Shown here: one piece after another, positions 8,008-15,144 of the stretch
Layout: every line of letters begins with the position of its first letter
How positions within the stretch are numbered: position 1 is the stretch's first letter
Assembly (NCBI GenBank): GCA_030636765.1
Contig: DAOVWI010000009.1
Location: 1-26,421, forward strand
Length of the DNA stretch: 26,421 bases
Source of the DNA: Gemmatimonadales bacterium
GTDB lineage: Bacteria; Gemmatimonadota; Gemmatimonadetes; Palauibacterales; Palauibacteraceae
Reading direction: 5' to 3'
The notes under the pieces: generated by a model
Seen by the model: only the letters and a program-made list of their open reading frames with translations
What the model was told of the DNA's origin: nothing
Databases searched by the model: none
Position numbers and translations under genes: made by a program

Positions 8008-8648
8008 GGAAGTACCGGGAGATCCGGTCCAACGCGCGGGATCCGATCGATTGGGAAAAAAGTGTGGCCGCCGCGATGGAGGCGCTGGAGAAAGGTGAGC
8101 TTCTCGTCCACCCGACCTCCACCGTGTACGGTATCGGCGGCGCGGTGAGCCGTGTGTTGGACGCCGAGGTGAATCGGCTCAAGAGGCGGCCACTGGACCA
8201 GAGCCTCGTCAGGCTTGCCGGAAGCGCCGAGACGCTGCGCCGCGAGCTTCGGGGTGCTGAATGGGATGACCGGGCCAAGCGCCTTGCCACCGAGTTTTGG
8301 CCGGGGCCGCTCACGCTCGTGCTGGACGATGGATCGGAGGCCGGAGTGGCCGTGCGGGTGGACGGGCACCCGCTTCTGCTTGTCATCCTGGGCCGATGGC
8401 GATCGCTCATGACCTCCAGCAGCCTGAACCGCCAGGGGGAACCCCCAGCCACGAACAGGGCCACGGCGCGGCGCGTTCTCGAGGCGCTTCCCGAGCCGAG
8501 CGTGTCGGTGACGTTTCTCGACGCGGGGTCGCTCGCACGCTCCGCCTCCTCGACCATCGTGTCGCTTCGAGGAGCGGGACCGTCGATCCTCCGCGAAGGA
8601 TCGATCGATCGCCGCCGGATCGCCCGCTGTCTGGGAGAAGCGCTCTGA
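8004..8648 (+). CDS. L-threonylcarbamoyladenylate synthase (TsaC/Sua5/YrdC family)
   Basis: Makes threonylcarbamoyl-AMP from threonine, bicarbonate and ATP, the first step of the t6A37 modification of ANN-decoding tRNAs. It is a 214-residue single YrdC domain without the extra Sua5 domain. Family marks: HPTSTVYGIGG (36-46, usually PTDTVYGLG), KRRPLDQSLVRL (60-71) for the KxR segment, FWPGPLTLV, VAVRV, and SSSLNRQGEPP for the conserved SxN nucleotide-binding segment. GTG 8004 overlaps the radA stop by four bases. The stop overlaps the proposed CTG start of the phosphatase gene. A TsaC/Sua5 gene next to a YwlE-like phosphatase also occurs in Bacillus (ywlC, ywlE), which supports both calls. Confidence 0.9.
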   Translation: MRKYREIRSNARDPIDWEKSVAAAMEALEKGELLVHPTSTVYGIGGAVSRVLDAEVNRLKRRPLDQSLVRLAGSAETLRRELRGAEWDDRAKRLATEFWPGPLTLVLDDGSEAGVAVRVDGHPLLLVILGRWRSLMTSSSLNRQGEPPATNRATARRVLEALPEPSVSVTFLDAGSLARSASSTIVSLRGAGPSILREGSIDRRRIARCLGEAL

Positions 8649-9151
8649 ACGCCGTTGCCGACGCGCGGGCGGGTCCGCCACGGCGCGTCCTTTTTCTTTG
8701 CACGGGCAACACCTGCCGCAGTCCCCTCGCCGAGGTGATTGCGCGGGACGAGGCATCCCGCCGCGGGCTCGAGCTGGACGTGGGCTCGGCCGGTGTCTGG
8801 GCGGCCACGGGCCTCCCCGCCTCCGGGGGCGCCGAGATCGTGGCGCGCCGGCACGGCCTGGATCTGAGCCCGCATGCGGCCCTACGATTCACCCGTGGTC
8901 TTGCCGAGAGCATGGACCTCATCCTCGCGATGGAGGACGGCCATCTCGGGCTCGCACGGGATCTGGCGCCGGAGGTCCCCAGCTACCTCCTGACCGAGTA
9001 CCTGCCGGAGAGCGACCCACGCCGGGGTGGCCAGGTCCCCGACCCGGTCGGCGGCCGGGTGGCCCGATACGAGGAGGCGTTCGACCTGCTGAAGGCCTCC
9101 ATCTCGGGATTCCTCGATCACCTCTCGGTAACTGGGAGCCTCTCCGAGTGA
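8645..9151 (+). CDS. Low-molecular-weight phosphatase, YwlE (protein-arginine phosphatase) type
   Basis: The 168-residue protein has the LMW phosphatase P-loop CTGNTCRS (C19 to S26), with C19 the nucleophile and R25 binding phosphate, and the general-acid loop VPDPVGG (D133). At the specificity position it has Thr23, as in Bacillus YwlE (CTGNTCRS), a phosphoarginine phosphatase; tyrosine-specific members usually have Ile (CxGNICRS). Arginine-phosphatase activity is therefore an inference from one residue plus context. The start is unusual. No ATG, GTG or TTG exists in frame between 8396 and the P-loop, so I propose CTG 8645, which overlaps the upstream stop and has GGGAGAAG at 8633-8640 at ideal spacing. 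Earlier in-frame ATGs lie inside tsaC and would add over 80 unrelated residues. The stop overlaps the aroE ATG. Confidence 0.85.
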   Translation: MNAVADARAGPPRRVLFLCTGNTCRSPLAEVIARDEASRRGLELDVGSAGVWAATGLPASGGAEIVARRHGLDLSPHAALRFTRGLAESMDLILAMEDGHLGLARDLAPEVPSYLLTEYLPESDPRRGGQVPDPVGGRVARYEEAFDLLKASISGFLDHLSVTGSLSE

Positions 9152-10035
9152 TGGGGCGCGGCAGGAGAGGGCTTGGAGGCGTGACGGCCGTCTATGCGCT
9201 GCTGGGCGATCCGGTCGAGCACTCTCCGTCGCCCGCCATCTACCAGGCAGCGTTCCGTGACCTGGGCTTGGATGCCACGTTCGTGAGTCGCGTCGTCACC
9301 GGGAGCGAGCTCGCAGCCGTGATGCGAGAGGTGGCAGCCACCGGAGGCGGCAACGTCACACTGCCTCACAAGCTCCTGGCGGCGGCCGCGCTCGATGCGC
9401 CTTCGTCCTCCGTCCTTCGCACCGGGGCGTGCAACTGTTTCTGGAGAGGCCCCGATGGATCGCTGTGCGGTGACAACACCGACGTGGGGGGGCTCCTGAC
9501 CGCCGTGCACCGGCTCGAGCGCTCGTGCGACCTCCGGCTGCGCGGTGCACGCTGCCTCGTGCTCGGGGCCGGTGGCGCCGCACGAGCGGTCCTGGCCGCC
9601 CTCTCCGAGGGGGGCGCCGCAGCGGCGGAGATCCTCAATCGTACGCCCGAGAAGGCGCATGGCATCGCCGCCGAGGTCGAGCTCGGAGAGATGGCGATCC
9701 TCGTCCTGGAGGGGAGCGGCGATGTGATGGGTCCCTACGATCTGGTCGTCAATGCCACGTCGCTCGGCTTGTGTCCGACAGACCCTCTTCCCGCGGACCT
9801 CTCCGGCTTCGGGGCCGCCGCGGCACTCGACGTCGTGTACGGGGTGGGCGGAACGCCGTGGGTCCGCCACGCCCGTGCTCTCGGCCTGCCGGCCGCGGAC
9901 GGCCTGGACATGCTCGTGGCTCAAGCCGAACTGAGCATCCGTAACTGGCTCGGCCTCGCCGCCCCCGTGGAGGTCATGACGACGGCCGCTCAGTCCGCTC
10001 TCCGGACACGGGCGACCTGCGCGTCGGAGCCTTGA
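9151..10035 (+). CDS. aroE: Shikimate dehydrogenase
   Basis: Reduces 3-dehydroshikimate to shikimate with NADPH in aromatic amino acid synthesis. The substrate domain has GDPVEHSPSPAIYQ (19-32), catalytic Lys74 in NVTLPHK and Asp111 in GDNTD. The Rossmann domain has GAGGAARA and the NRTPEKA segment expected for NADP binding, then NATSLGL, and near the end GLDMLVAQAELSIRNWLG. I take ATG 9151, which overlaps the upstream stop (TGATG) and gives 294 residues. GTG 9181 would remove ten residues and puts the start at the usual family position (VTAVYALLGDP), so it is a real alternative. The stop overlaps the TTG start of the comF-like gene. No other aromatic pathway gene is nearby. Confidence 0.93.
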   Translation: MGRGRRGLGGVTAVYALLGDPVEHSPSPAIYQAAFRDLGLDATFVSRVVTGSELAAVMREVAATGGGNVTLPHKLLAAAALDAPSSSVLRTGACNCFWRGPDGSLCGDNTDVGGLLTAVHRLERSCDLRLRGARCLVLGAGGAARAVLAALSEGGAAAAEILNRTPEKAHGIAAEVELGEMAILVLEGSGDVMGPYDLVVNATSLGLCPTDPLPADLSGFGAAAALDVVYGVGGTPWVRHARALGLPAADGLDMLVAQAELSIRNWLGLAAPVEVMTTAAQSALRTRATCASEP

Positions 10036-10799
10036 GGGCCCACCCCGCGCTGGAGGCTCTAAGGCTCGCCGGCCGCGGCTTCGATGTCGTTTTCCCACCG
10101 TGCTGCGTGCTCTGCGCGAGCACGCTCGATCCGGGCGCCGTGCCCGTGTGCGCGACCTGCTGGCATCGGCTCCCTCGGATACTCCCGCCGCGCTGCGACC
10201 GCTGCGGAGCCACGAGCCTTACCCCGGCCGAAAGCGGGGGCTGTGCGGCCTGTGCTCGATCGGCGCTCGGTCGCCTGCGCGCCGCCGCGGCGTTTAGATT
10301 GGAAGCCGGCGCGGCGCGCGTCGTTCGCGAGCTCAAGTACCGGGGATGGGCGGCTCTCGCCGGAGGCATGGGGGCTGCCATGAAGGAACCGGCCCTCCGC
10401 CTGATGGGGGGCGAGACCTTTCAGCCGGCCCCAACGACGCTCGTGCCGGTTCCGGTCACCCGGGCGCGGCTCCGCGAACGCGGCTTCAACCAGGCGCAAC
10501 TGCTCGCCGAGCCACTAGGCGCCACTCTCGGACACCCTGTTCGGGCGGTCCTGGAACGCCTCCCGGGCCGGCGACCGCAAGCCGGACTCGGACGGAGCGC
10601 ACGGAAGGTCAACGTGAGGGGGCGCGTTCGCGCCTCGGCAGGCCCGGAGGCGGGTCGGCCGAAAGCCGCCCTTCTCGTGGATGACGTCGTGACCACCGGG
10701 GCGACGGCGGCGGCCTGCGCACGAGCCCTCACCGAAGCGGGTTGGCGGCCCCTCGGGGTTGTCAGCTTTGCCCGTGCCTGGCGGTCGCTGGAGCCCTAG
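10032..10799 (+). CDS. ComF family phosphoribosyltransferase-like protein
   Basis: A 255-residue ComF/GntX-type protein: an N-terminal double zinc-ribbon with Cys pairs (C25/C28, C40/C43, C55/C58, C71/C74) and a type I phosphoribosyltransferase domain ending with the PRPP loop LLVDDVVTTGAT (about 214-225). The segments VRELKYRGW, LVPVPVTRARLRERGFNQAQLLA and R-P-Q-A-GL are typical. ComF proteins take part in DNA uptake during transformation in competent bacteria, but homologues are widespread and no other competence gene is visible, so the role is open. TTG 10032 overlaps the aroE stop (TTGA). The gene ends a long coupled run that begins at coaBC. Its TAG stop is followed directly by the CAGGTCGCTG motif. 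Confidence 0.88.
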   Translation: MRAHPALEALRLAGRGFDVVFPPCCVLCASTLDPGAVPVCATCWHRLPRILPPRCDRCGATSLTPAESGGCAACARSALGRLRAAAAFRLEAGAARVVRELKYRGWAALAGGMGAAMKEPALRLMGGETFQPAPTTLVPVPVTRARLRERGFNQAQLLAEPLGATLGHPVRAVLERLPGRRPQAGLGRSARKVNVRGRVRASAGPEAGRPKAALLVDDVVTTGATAAACARALTEAGWRPLGVVSFARAWRSLEP

Positions 10800-10809
10800 C
10801 AGGTCGCTG
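10797..10809 (+). repeat. TAGCAGGTCGCTG motif at the comF stop
   Basis: The first three bases are the TAG stop of the comF-like gene. The 13-mer is identical to the one at the secG stop (14522-14534). GGTCGCTG also occurs 19 bases upstream at 10783-10790, inside the gene. Confidence 0.55.
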
Positions 10810-10915
10810 CCGGTGAGGGAATCGCGGCCCGGGCGAGACACTGCGTCTGGAAATCCGCCGCCGAGAATGTAAGGTTGTAAGCCTGGATCGTTCCGCAAAC
10901 GAAGGAGGAGCACCG
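10800..10915 (+). promoter_or_regulatory. comF-gap intergenic region with strong gap ribosome binding site
   Basis: This 116-base gap separates the comF run from the glycolysis block. AAGGAGG at 10902-10908, seven bases before the gap ATG, is the best Shine-Dalgarno sequence in the window, fitting a highly expressed gene. A promoter is expected here. The nearest candidate is CTGGAA (10847-10852), 17 bases, then TAAGGT (10870-10875), which matches poorly at the -35. I see no convincing terminator. Confidence 0.4.
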
Positions 10916-11944
10916 ATGGCCGCTCGTGTGGCGATAAACGGATTCGGACGGATCGGCAGGAACATGCTCAGGGCTGCGATCGCCCGGAAGATGGAAGATC
11001 TCGAGTTCGTGGTGGTGAACGACCTGACGGACCCGGGGACGCTCGCTCACCTGTTCCGATACGACTCGGTGCACGGAGCGTTCCGGGGGGAGGTGCGCAC
11101 GGAGGAAGACGCCCTCGTCATCGACGGAAGGCGACTGCAGGTACTCTCGGAGCGCGATCCGGAAAACCTGCCGTGGGATGAACTGGGTGTGGACGTTGTG
11201 CTTGAAGCGACCGGCCTCTTCCGCTCCCGTGACGACGCGTCCAAGCACCTGCGAGCGGGGGCCCAGAAGGTAATCATCACGGCACCCGCCAAGGACTCGG
11301 ACGTGACCATCGTGCTCGGAGTCAACCAGAGCGGCTACGACCCCGACACGCATCACGTCATCTCGAACGCCAGCTGCACGACGAACTGCATCGCACCGGT
11401 CGCGAAGGTCGTGGCCGAAGGTTTCGGCTTTGTGCGTGGCCTGATGACGACCGTCCACAGCTACACGAACGACCAGCGGATCCTCGATCTCCCGCACAAG
11501 GATCTCAGGCGCGCCCGAGCGGCAGCCCTCTCGATCATCCCGACCACCACCGGTGCGGCAAAGGCCACAGGGGTCGTGCTGCCGGGCCTCGAAGGCCGGA
11601 TCGACGGGATGGCGATGCGTGTGCCCACTCCCGACGTGTCGCTCATCGACCTCGTGGTCGAGGTCGAGCGCGAGACAAGCGCCCGGGAGATGAACGAGGC
11701 GTTCCGGAGCCGCGCAGCCGGAGAGCTCGCAGGGATCTTGGAGTATACCGACGAGCCGCTCGTCTCCACGGACTACATCGGAAATCCCGCGAGCGCGATT
11801 GTCGACGGCCTATCGACCGCGGTGATGAGAGGTCACCTCGTGAAGATCATCGCGTGGTACGACAACGAGTGGGGGTACTCCAACCGGTGTCTCGAGCTGG
11901 TCTCCTTCGTCGCCGCGAGGCTCCCCGCCGCTTCCGGCGTCTGA
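10916..11944 (+). CDS. gap: Glyceraldehyde-3-phosphate dehydrogenase, NAD-type
   Basis: Converts glyceraldehyde-3-phosphate, NAD+ and phosphate to 1,3-bisphosphoglycerate. In 342 residues it has the NAD-binding INGFGRIGR (7-15), the catalytic Cys154 in SNASCTTNC, His181 in TVHSYTNDQ, the phosphate-site TTTGAAKA, and the end segment WYDNEWGYSNR. Asp36 (VVVNDLTD) and Leu192-Pro193 (DLPHKD) are the residues that go with NAD rather than NADP, so this is the glycolytic GapA type and not a GapB or plastid-like enzyme. The start is ATG 10916 with a near-perfect AAGGAGG seven bases upstream. It heads the gap-pgk-tpiA block, three linked steps of lower glycolysis and gluconeogenesis. Confidence 0.97.
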   Translation: MAARVAINGFGRIGRNMLRAAIARKMEDLEFVVVNDLTDPGTLAHLFRYDSVHGAFRGEVRTEEDALVIDGRRLQVLSERDPENLPWDELGVDVVLEATGLFRSRDDASKHLRAGAQKVIITAPAKDSDVTIVLGVNQSGYDPDTHHVISNASCTTNCIAPVAKVVAEGFGFVRGLMTTVHSYTNDQRILDLPHKDLRRARAAALSIIPTTTGAAKATGVVLPGLEGRIDGMAMRVPTPDVSLIDLVVEVERETSAREMNEAFRSRAAGELAGILEYTDEPLVSTDYIGNPASAIVDGLSTAVMRGHLVKIIAWYDNEWGYSNRCLELVSFVAARLPAASGV

Positions 11945-11972
11945 GGGGCGGATCGACCCAGGCGAGAACTAG

Positions 11973-13166
11973 GTGCGCCGAACCCTCCGCCAGCTGACCG
12001 GCGCAGAGCTCTCCGGGCGCCGGGTGCTCGTGCGCGTGGACTACAACGTCCCTCTCGCTGAAGGCGGCGTGCGGGACCTCACACGCATCCAGGCGAGCCT
12101 CCCAACACTTGAATACCTGATTGAGCGGGACGCCCGCCCCGTGCTCCTGAGCCATCTGGGTCGCCCGGGTGGCAGTCCGGATCCAAACTGCTCTCTGGAG
12201 CCCGTCGCCGAAGCGCTCGCCGCCGCCTCGGGCCGTAAGGTCCGATTCATCGGGGGTCCGGCCGACTCGGCCGCCGCGCTGGAGGCCAGCCACGAGCTCC
12301 GGCCCGGCGAGATCCTCCTGCTGGAGAACACACGCTTCCTGCGTGGGGAGACCTCAAACGACGAAGACCTCTCCCGGAGGCTAGCCCGTCTCGGCGAACT
12401 CTTCGTGAACGATGCCTTCGGCACCGCGCACCGGGCACACGCCTCCACCGTCGGCGTGGCGACGCGGCTGAAACCGGCGGTCGCCGGGCTGCTCATCGAG
12501 CTGGAGCTCGCGGCGCTCGACCGGCTGCGGGGTGAGATCGAGCGACCGTTCGTCGTCGCCCTCGGCGGCGCCAAGATCGGCGACAAGATCCAGCTGCTCG
12601 AGGAGTTTCTCGGGCGTGCCGACCGGATTCTCATCGGTGGTGCGATGGCCAACACGTTCTTGCGCGCGCGGGGGGAGGCGATGGGCGCTTCCCTCGTGGA
12701 AGACGATGCTCTCGCGACGGCCCGGGCGAACCTGGATCGAGCGGGTCAACGGATCGAGCTTCCGGTCGATCTCGTGGTGAGCGCCGACCGGGAGGCCGGC
12801 GAGGACGCGCATGTGGTCGCCTCCTCGGAGGTTCCTCCCGGGACCGCCGCGCTCGACATCGGCCCCCAGACACGCGAGCGTTTCCGCCGAGCCGTGCTCC
12901 AGGCCCGCACGTTCTTCTGGAACGGGCCGATGGGGCTGTTCGAGATCGAGCCGTTCGCGGTCGGCACGAACGCCCTGGCCCGCGCGGCGGCGGAGGCGAC
13001 GGCCGGCGGCGCGTTCACGGTGGTGGGAGGCGGCGACTCGGCGAGCGCCATTCGCGAGGCCGGGCTCGCGGACGCCGTCTCGCACGTGTCGACCGGAGGG
13101 GGCGCTGCGCTGGAGTATCTGGCCCATGGGTCGCTCCCGGGAATCGAAGCGTTGGACGAGGCGTGA
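11973..13166 (+). CDS. pgk: Phosphoglycerate kinase
   Basis: Transfers phosphate from 1,3-bisphosphoglycerate to ADP. The 397-residue monomer is of standard length. Substrate-side motifs are VLVRVDYNVPL (18-28) and LLSHLGRPGG; then LLLENTRF, FVNDAFGTAHRAHAST, the hinge and nucleotide segment ALGGAKIGDKIQLLEEF, TFFWNGPMGLFE, and the glycine-rich end VVGGGDSA...VSTGGGAALEYL. GTG 11973 is 28 bases after gap; the ribosome binding site is weak, so translation may depend partly on upstream ribosomes. The tpiA start follows the stop by four bases. Nothing unusual in sequence or length; the organisation is the common gap-pgk-tpiA operon. Confidence 0.97.
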   Translation: MRRTLRQLTGAELSGRRVLVRVDYNVPLAEGGVRDLTRIQASLPTLEYLIERDARPVLLSHLGRPGGSPDPNCSLEPVAEALAAASGRKVRFIGGPADSAAALEASHELRPGEILLLENTRFLRGETSNDEDLSRRLARLGELFVNDAFGTAHRAHASTVGVATRLKPAVAGLLIELELAALDRLRGEIERPFVVALGGAKIGDKIQLLEEFLGRADRILIGGAMANTFLRARGEAMGASLVEDDALATARANLDRAGQRIELPVDLVVSADREAGEDAHVVASSEVPPGTAALDIGPQTRERFRRAVLQARTFFWNGPMGLFEIEPFAVGTNALARAAAEATAGGAFTVVGGGDSASAIREAGLADAVSHVSTGGGAALEYLAHGSLPGIEALDEA

Positions 13167-13170
13167 CGAC

Positions 13171-13947
13171 ATGACCGAGGTTCGCAAGCCGCTGATCGCC
13201 GCCAACTGGAAGATGTACAAGGGTCCGAGAGAGACGCGGGACTTCGTGGGGCGTTTTGCCGGGCTCTATCCGCCACGAACGGACCGGACGATCGTCTTCT
13301 TTCCGCCGGCGATCAGCATTCCGGCGTTTCTGGATGCCACGGTAGGGCGGCCCGATCTCCAGGTGGGCGTCCAGGACGTGCACGCGGACCTCGAGGGCGC
13401 GCACACCGGTGCCATCTCCGCCCCCATGGCGGCCGAGACCGGTGTCGGATGGGGCCTGGCCGGCCATTCGGAGCGGCGAAGCGAGTTCGGCGACGACGAT
13501 GCAGATGTCGCCGGCAAGCTCCGCCGTCTGCTGGACGCCGGCCTGAAGCCCATCCTCTGTGTCGGCGAGACGCTGGAGGAGCGTACGGCCGGCCGACTGG
13601 AGGAGGTGCTCCGGCGGCAGATCGAGGCAGCGCTCGGCGGTCTCGGCGGCAGGAGGTGGTCGCCGCCCGTACTCGCGTACGAGCCGGTGTGGGCGATCGG
13701 AACGGGTGAAACGGCGTCGCCGGCGGACGCCTCGGAGGCGCACGCGATCGTCCGCGAGGTGCGTCTCGAGGCTCCTGGCGACGCAGCGAGGGTGGTGATC
13801 CTCTACGGAGGAAGCGTGAAACCGGACAACATCGACGCGCTCCTGGGGGCGCGAGGCGTAGACGGAGTGCTGGTCGGAGGCGCGAGCCTGGAGCCGGCCA
13901 GCTTCGCGCGAATCTGCGACGGCAGATTCGATCCGCAGTTGCTCTGA
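13171..13947 (+). CDS. tpiA: Triosephosphate isomerase
   Basis: Interconverts dihydroxyacetone phosphate and glyceraldehyde-3-phosphate. The 258 residues contain Lys14 in ANWKMYK, the electrophile His99 in GHSERR, the base Glu171 in YEPVWAIGTG with the loop-6 lid, and the phosphate-binding YGGSVKPDN and GVLVGGASL. ATG 13171 lies four bases after the pgk stop and suits the family N-terminus (PLIAANWKM). The frame is open far upstream inside pgk, but that part does not match the family. The last codons overlap the -35 element proposed for secG. It completes the glycolysis block. Confidence 0.97.
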   Translation: MTEVRKPLIAANWKMYKGPRETRDFVGRFAGLYPPRTDRTIVFFPPAISIPAFLDATVGRPDLQVGVQDVHADLEGAHTGAISAPMAAETGVGWGLAGHSERRSEFGDDDADVAGKLRRLLDAGLKPILCVGETLEERTAGRLEEVLRRQIEAALGGLGGRRWSPPVLAYEPVWAIGTGETASPADASEAHAIVREVRLEAPGDAARVVILYGGSVKPDNIDALLGARGVDGVLVGGASLEPASFARICDGRFDPQLL

Positions 13948-13967
13948 ACGGGCCGGCTGTCTAGCTT
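13939..13967 (+). promoter_or_regulatory. Candidate promoter for secG
   Basis: TTGCTC at 13939-13944, a 17-base spacer, and TAGCTT at 13962-13967. The -35 overlaps the end of tpiA. The same -10 hexamer occurs upstream of sppA and mdh with 18-base spacers. It would start transcription about 90 bases before the secG ATG. Confidence 0.45.
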
Positions 13968-14065
13968 CTTGGCTGCTCGACCGACGGATACTCGAACCAC
14001 GGCGCGTGCCGATCGGCCGCGCTTTTCGCTCATGGGCTCGTATCGAAGGGAGCCGGACGGCAATC

Positions 14066-14524
14066 ATGTTTGCGTTCCTCATCGTCCTGATCAGCGTCAT
14101 CGCGCTCCTCCTCATCCTGATTATCCTGCTTCAAGCGGGGAAGGGTGGGGGGCTGGCGGCCTCCTTCGGGGGCGCGTCGTCCTCCACCGAGTCGTTTATC
14201 GGCGGACGACAGGCGGCGACGCTGCTCACCAAGCTGACTTGGGCCGGCGGTGGAGCCTACATCTTTCTGGCGCTGATCCTGGCGATCCTTTCCTCCCGGT
14301 CGACGCAGCAGCCCGAGTCCGTGCTCAGGAACCAGTTCGGACCAGGAGGCCAGGCCCCCGAAGCCCCGACTTCGGTCCTCCAGAGCGAGACCGACGTAAG
14401 AGAGGCGGACGCGGGCGAGGGTGGCGGACCGGTGGACGAGTCGGCTGGAGATGCCGGCGGCGCCGGAGACGACCAACCGGCCGGCGATGGATCCGGGAAC
14501 CAGGAGGACGGCGCGGGCGGTTAG
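14066..14524 (+). CDS. secG: Preprotein translocase subunit SecG
   Basis: Small membrane subunit of the SecYEG channel. There are two transmembrane helices (about 2-22 and 58-77) separated by the SecG signature LLQAGKGGGLAASFGG (21-36). I choose ATG 14066, with AAGGGAG upstream; the open frame reaches GTG 14006, but those residues are not SecG-like. The protein is 152 residues, against about 75-110 usually. The excess is a Gly-, Ala-, Asp- and Glu-rich, probably disordered tail (about 85-152), which would face the cytoplasm if the fold is normal. The link to tpiA is the common gap-pgk-tpiA-secG order. The TAG stop begins a 27-base tandem duplication and is convergent with rnhA 23 bases away. 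Confidence 0.92.
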   Translation: MFAFLIVLISVIALLLILIILLQAGKGGGLAASFGGASSSTESFIGGRQAATLLTKLTWAGGGAYIFLALILAILSSRSTQQPESVLRNQFGPGGQAPEAPTSVLQSETDVREADAGEGGGPVDESAGDAGGAGDDQPAGDGSGNQEDGAGG

Positions 14525-14575
14525 CAGGTCGCTGGGGGCGCGTCCGGCTAGCGGGTCGCTGGGGGTGCGTCCGGT
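14522..14575 (+). repeat. 27-bp tandem duplication across the secG/rnhA convergent stops
   Basis: Units 14522-14548 and 14549-14575 agree at 24 of 27 positions; both begin TAGC(A/G)GGTCGCTGGGGG. On the plus strand secG stops at TAG 14522 and meets a second in-frame TAG at 14549. On the minus strand rnhA stops at TAG (14550-14548) and meets a second in-frame TAA (14523-14521). The first unit carries the same 13-mer as the comF stop. Confidence 0.95.
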
Positions 14576-15144
14576 CGGAATGGCTCCTCCGGCGGAACGT
14601 CCAGGTACTCGAGGTACTTCTCTCTTTCCATCTGCCCCTCCAACCACTCCTCGAAACCCGATGGAACCAGGCCGTCGGAACTCTCGCCGCCGCGGGCGGC
14701 TCGCATGGCGAGCATGTTCGCGTACTCGTTCTTGGCATGGCCCGTATGGCCTCGCACCCAGCGCCACTCCACGCGGTGTCGGCGAGCCTCTTCGACGAGT
14801 CGCTTCCACAGATCCAGGTTCTCGATCGAGCCCGCCTTGCGGCGCCAACCCCGGGACGCCCACGCGTGCACCCACTGCTTCATGCCCGTCGACAGATAGC
14901 GGCTGTCGGTGGTAAACACGACATCGCACGGCCGCCTGAGGGCCTCGAGGCCGAGGATGCCCGAGGTCAGCGCCATCCGGTTGTTGGTCGTCTCGGGGTC
15001 AAACGAGAAGTAATCCTTCCGCCTCCATCCCCGTCGGGCGTCGAAACTCTCGATCATCCCGGCTGCGGCTCCGGGATTGCCGCCCTCGAACTGGTTGCCG
15101 AGGCAGGATTCGTCTGCGTAGATGTAGATCAGGGTGTGGCTCAT
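14548..15144 (-). CDS. rnhA: Ribonuclease HI family protein with altered active site
   Basis: RNase HI cuts the RNA strand of RNA-DNA hybrids using four carboxylates. Fold markers are present: YADESCLGN (9-17), TTNNRMA (52-58), TTDSRYL (78-84), the WVHAWASRGWRRK basic segment, and RGHTGHAKNEYAN (131-143). Two carboxylates hold (Asp11 and Asp80, matching E. coli D10 and D70), but the positions of E48 and D134 are Ala58 and Asn143. A second acidic residue, Glu12, follows Asp11. About 45 residues extend past the usual end. Hybrid cleavage may thus be weak, altered or replaced by binding; this is inference. The ATG at 15144 overlaps the carA ATG head to head, and no Shine-Dalgarno sequence is visible. 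The stop lies in a 27-base tandem duplication shared with secG. Confidence 0.85.
   Translation of the reverse strand: MSHTLIYIYADESCLGNQFEGGNPGAAAGMIESFDARRGWRRKDYFSFDPETTNNRMALTSGILGLEALRRPCDVVFTTDSRYLSTGMKQWVHAWASRGWRRKAGSIENLDLWKRLVEEARRHRVEWRWVRGHTGHAKNEYANMLAMRAARGGESSDGLVPSGFEEWLEGQMEREKYLEYLDVPPEEPFRPDAPPATR

Noticed and set aside
12541..12552. Other GCGACC or CAGGTCGC-like words inside genes
   Set aside because: Single short matches in coding sequence are expected by composition; only copies in 3' flanks with at least 11 matching bases were counted.
12381..13220. Long minus-strand frame opposite pgk
   Set aside because: Antisense shadow of an intact pgk; Arg- and Gly-rich with no domain. 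The same applies to antisense frames over yicC, tsaC, mdh, sdhA and others.
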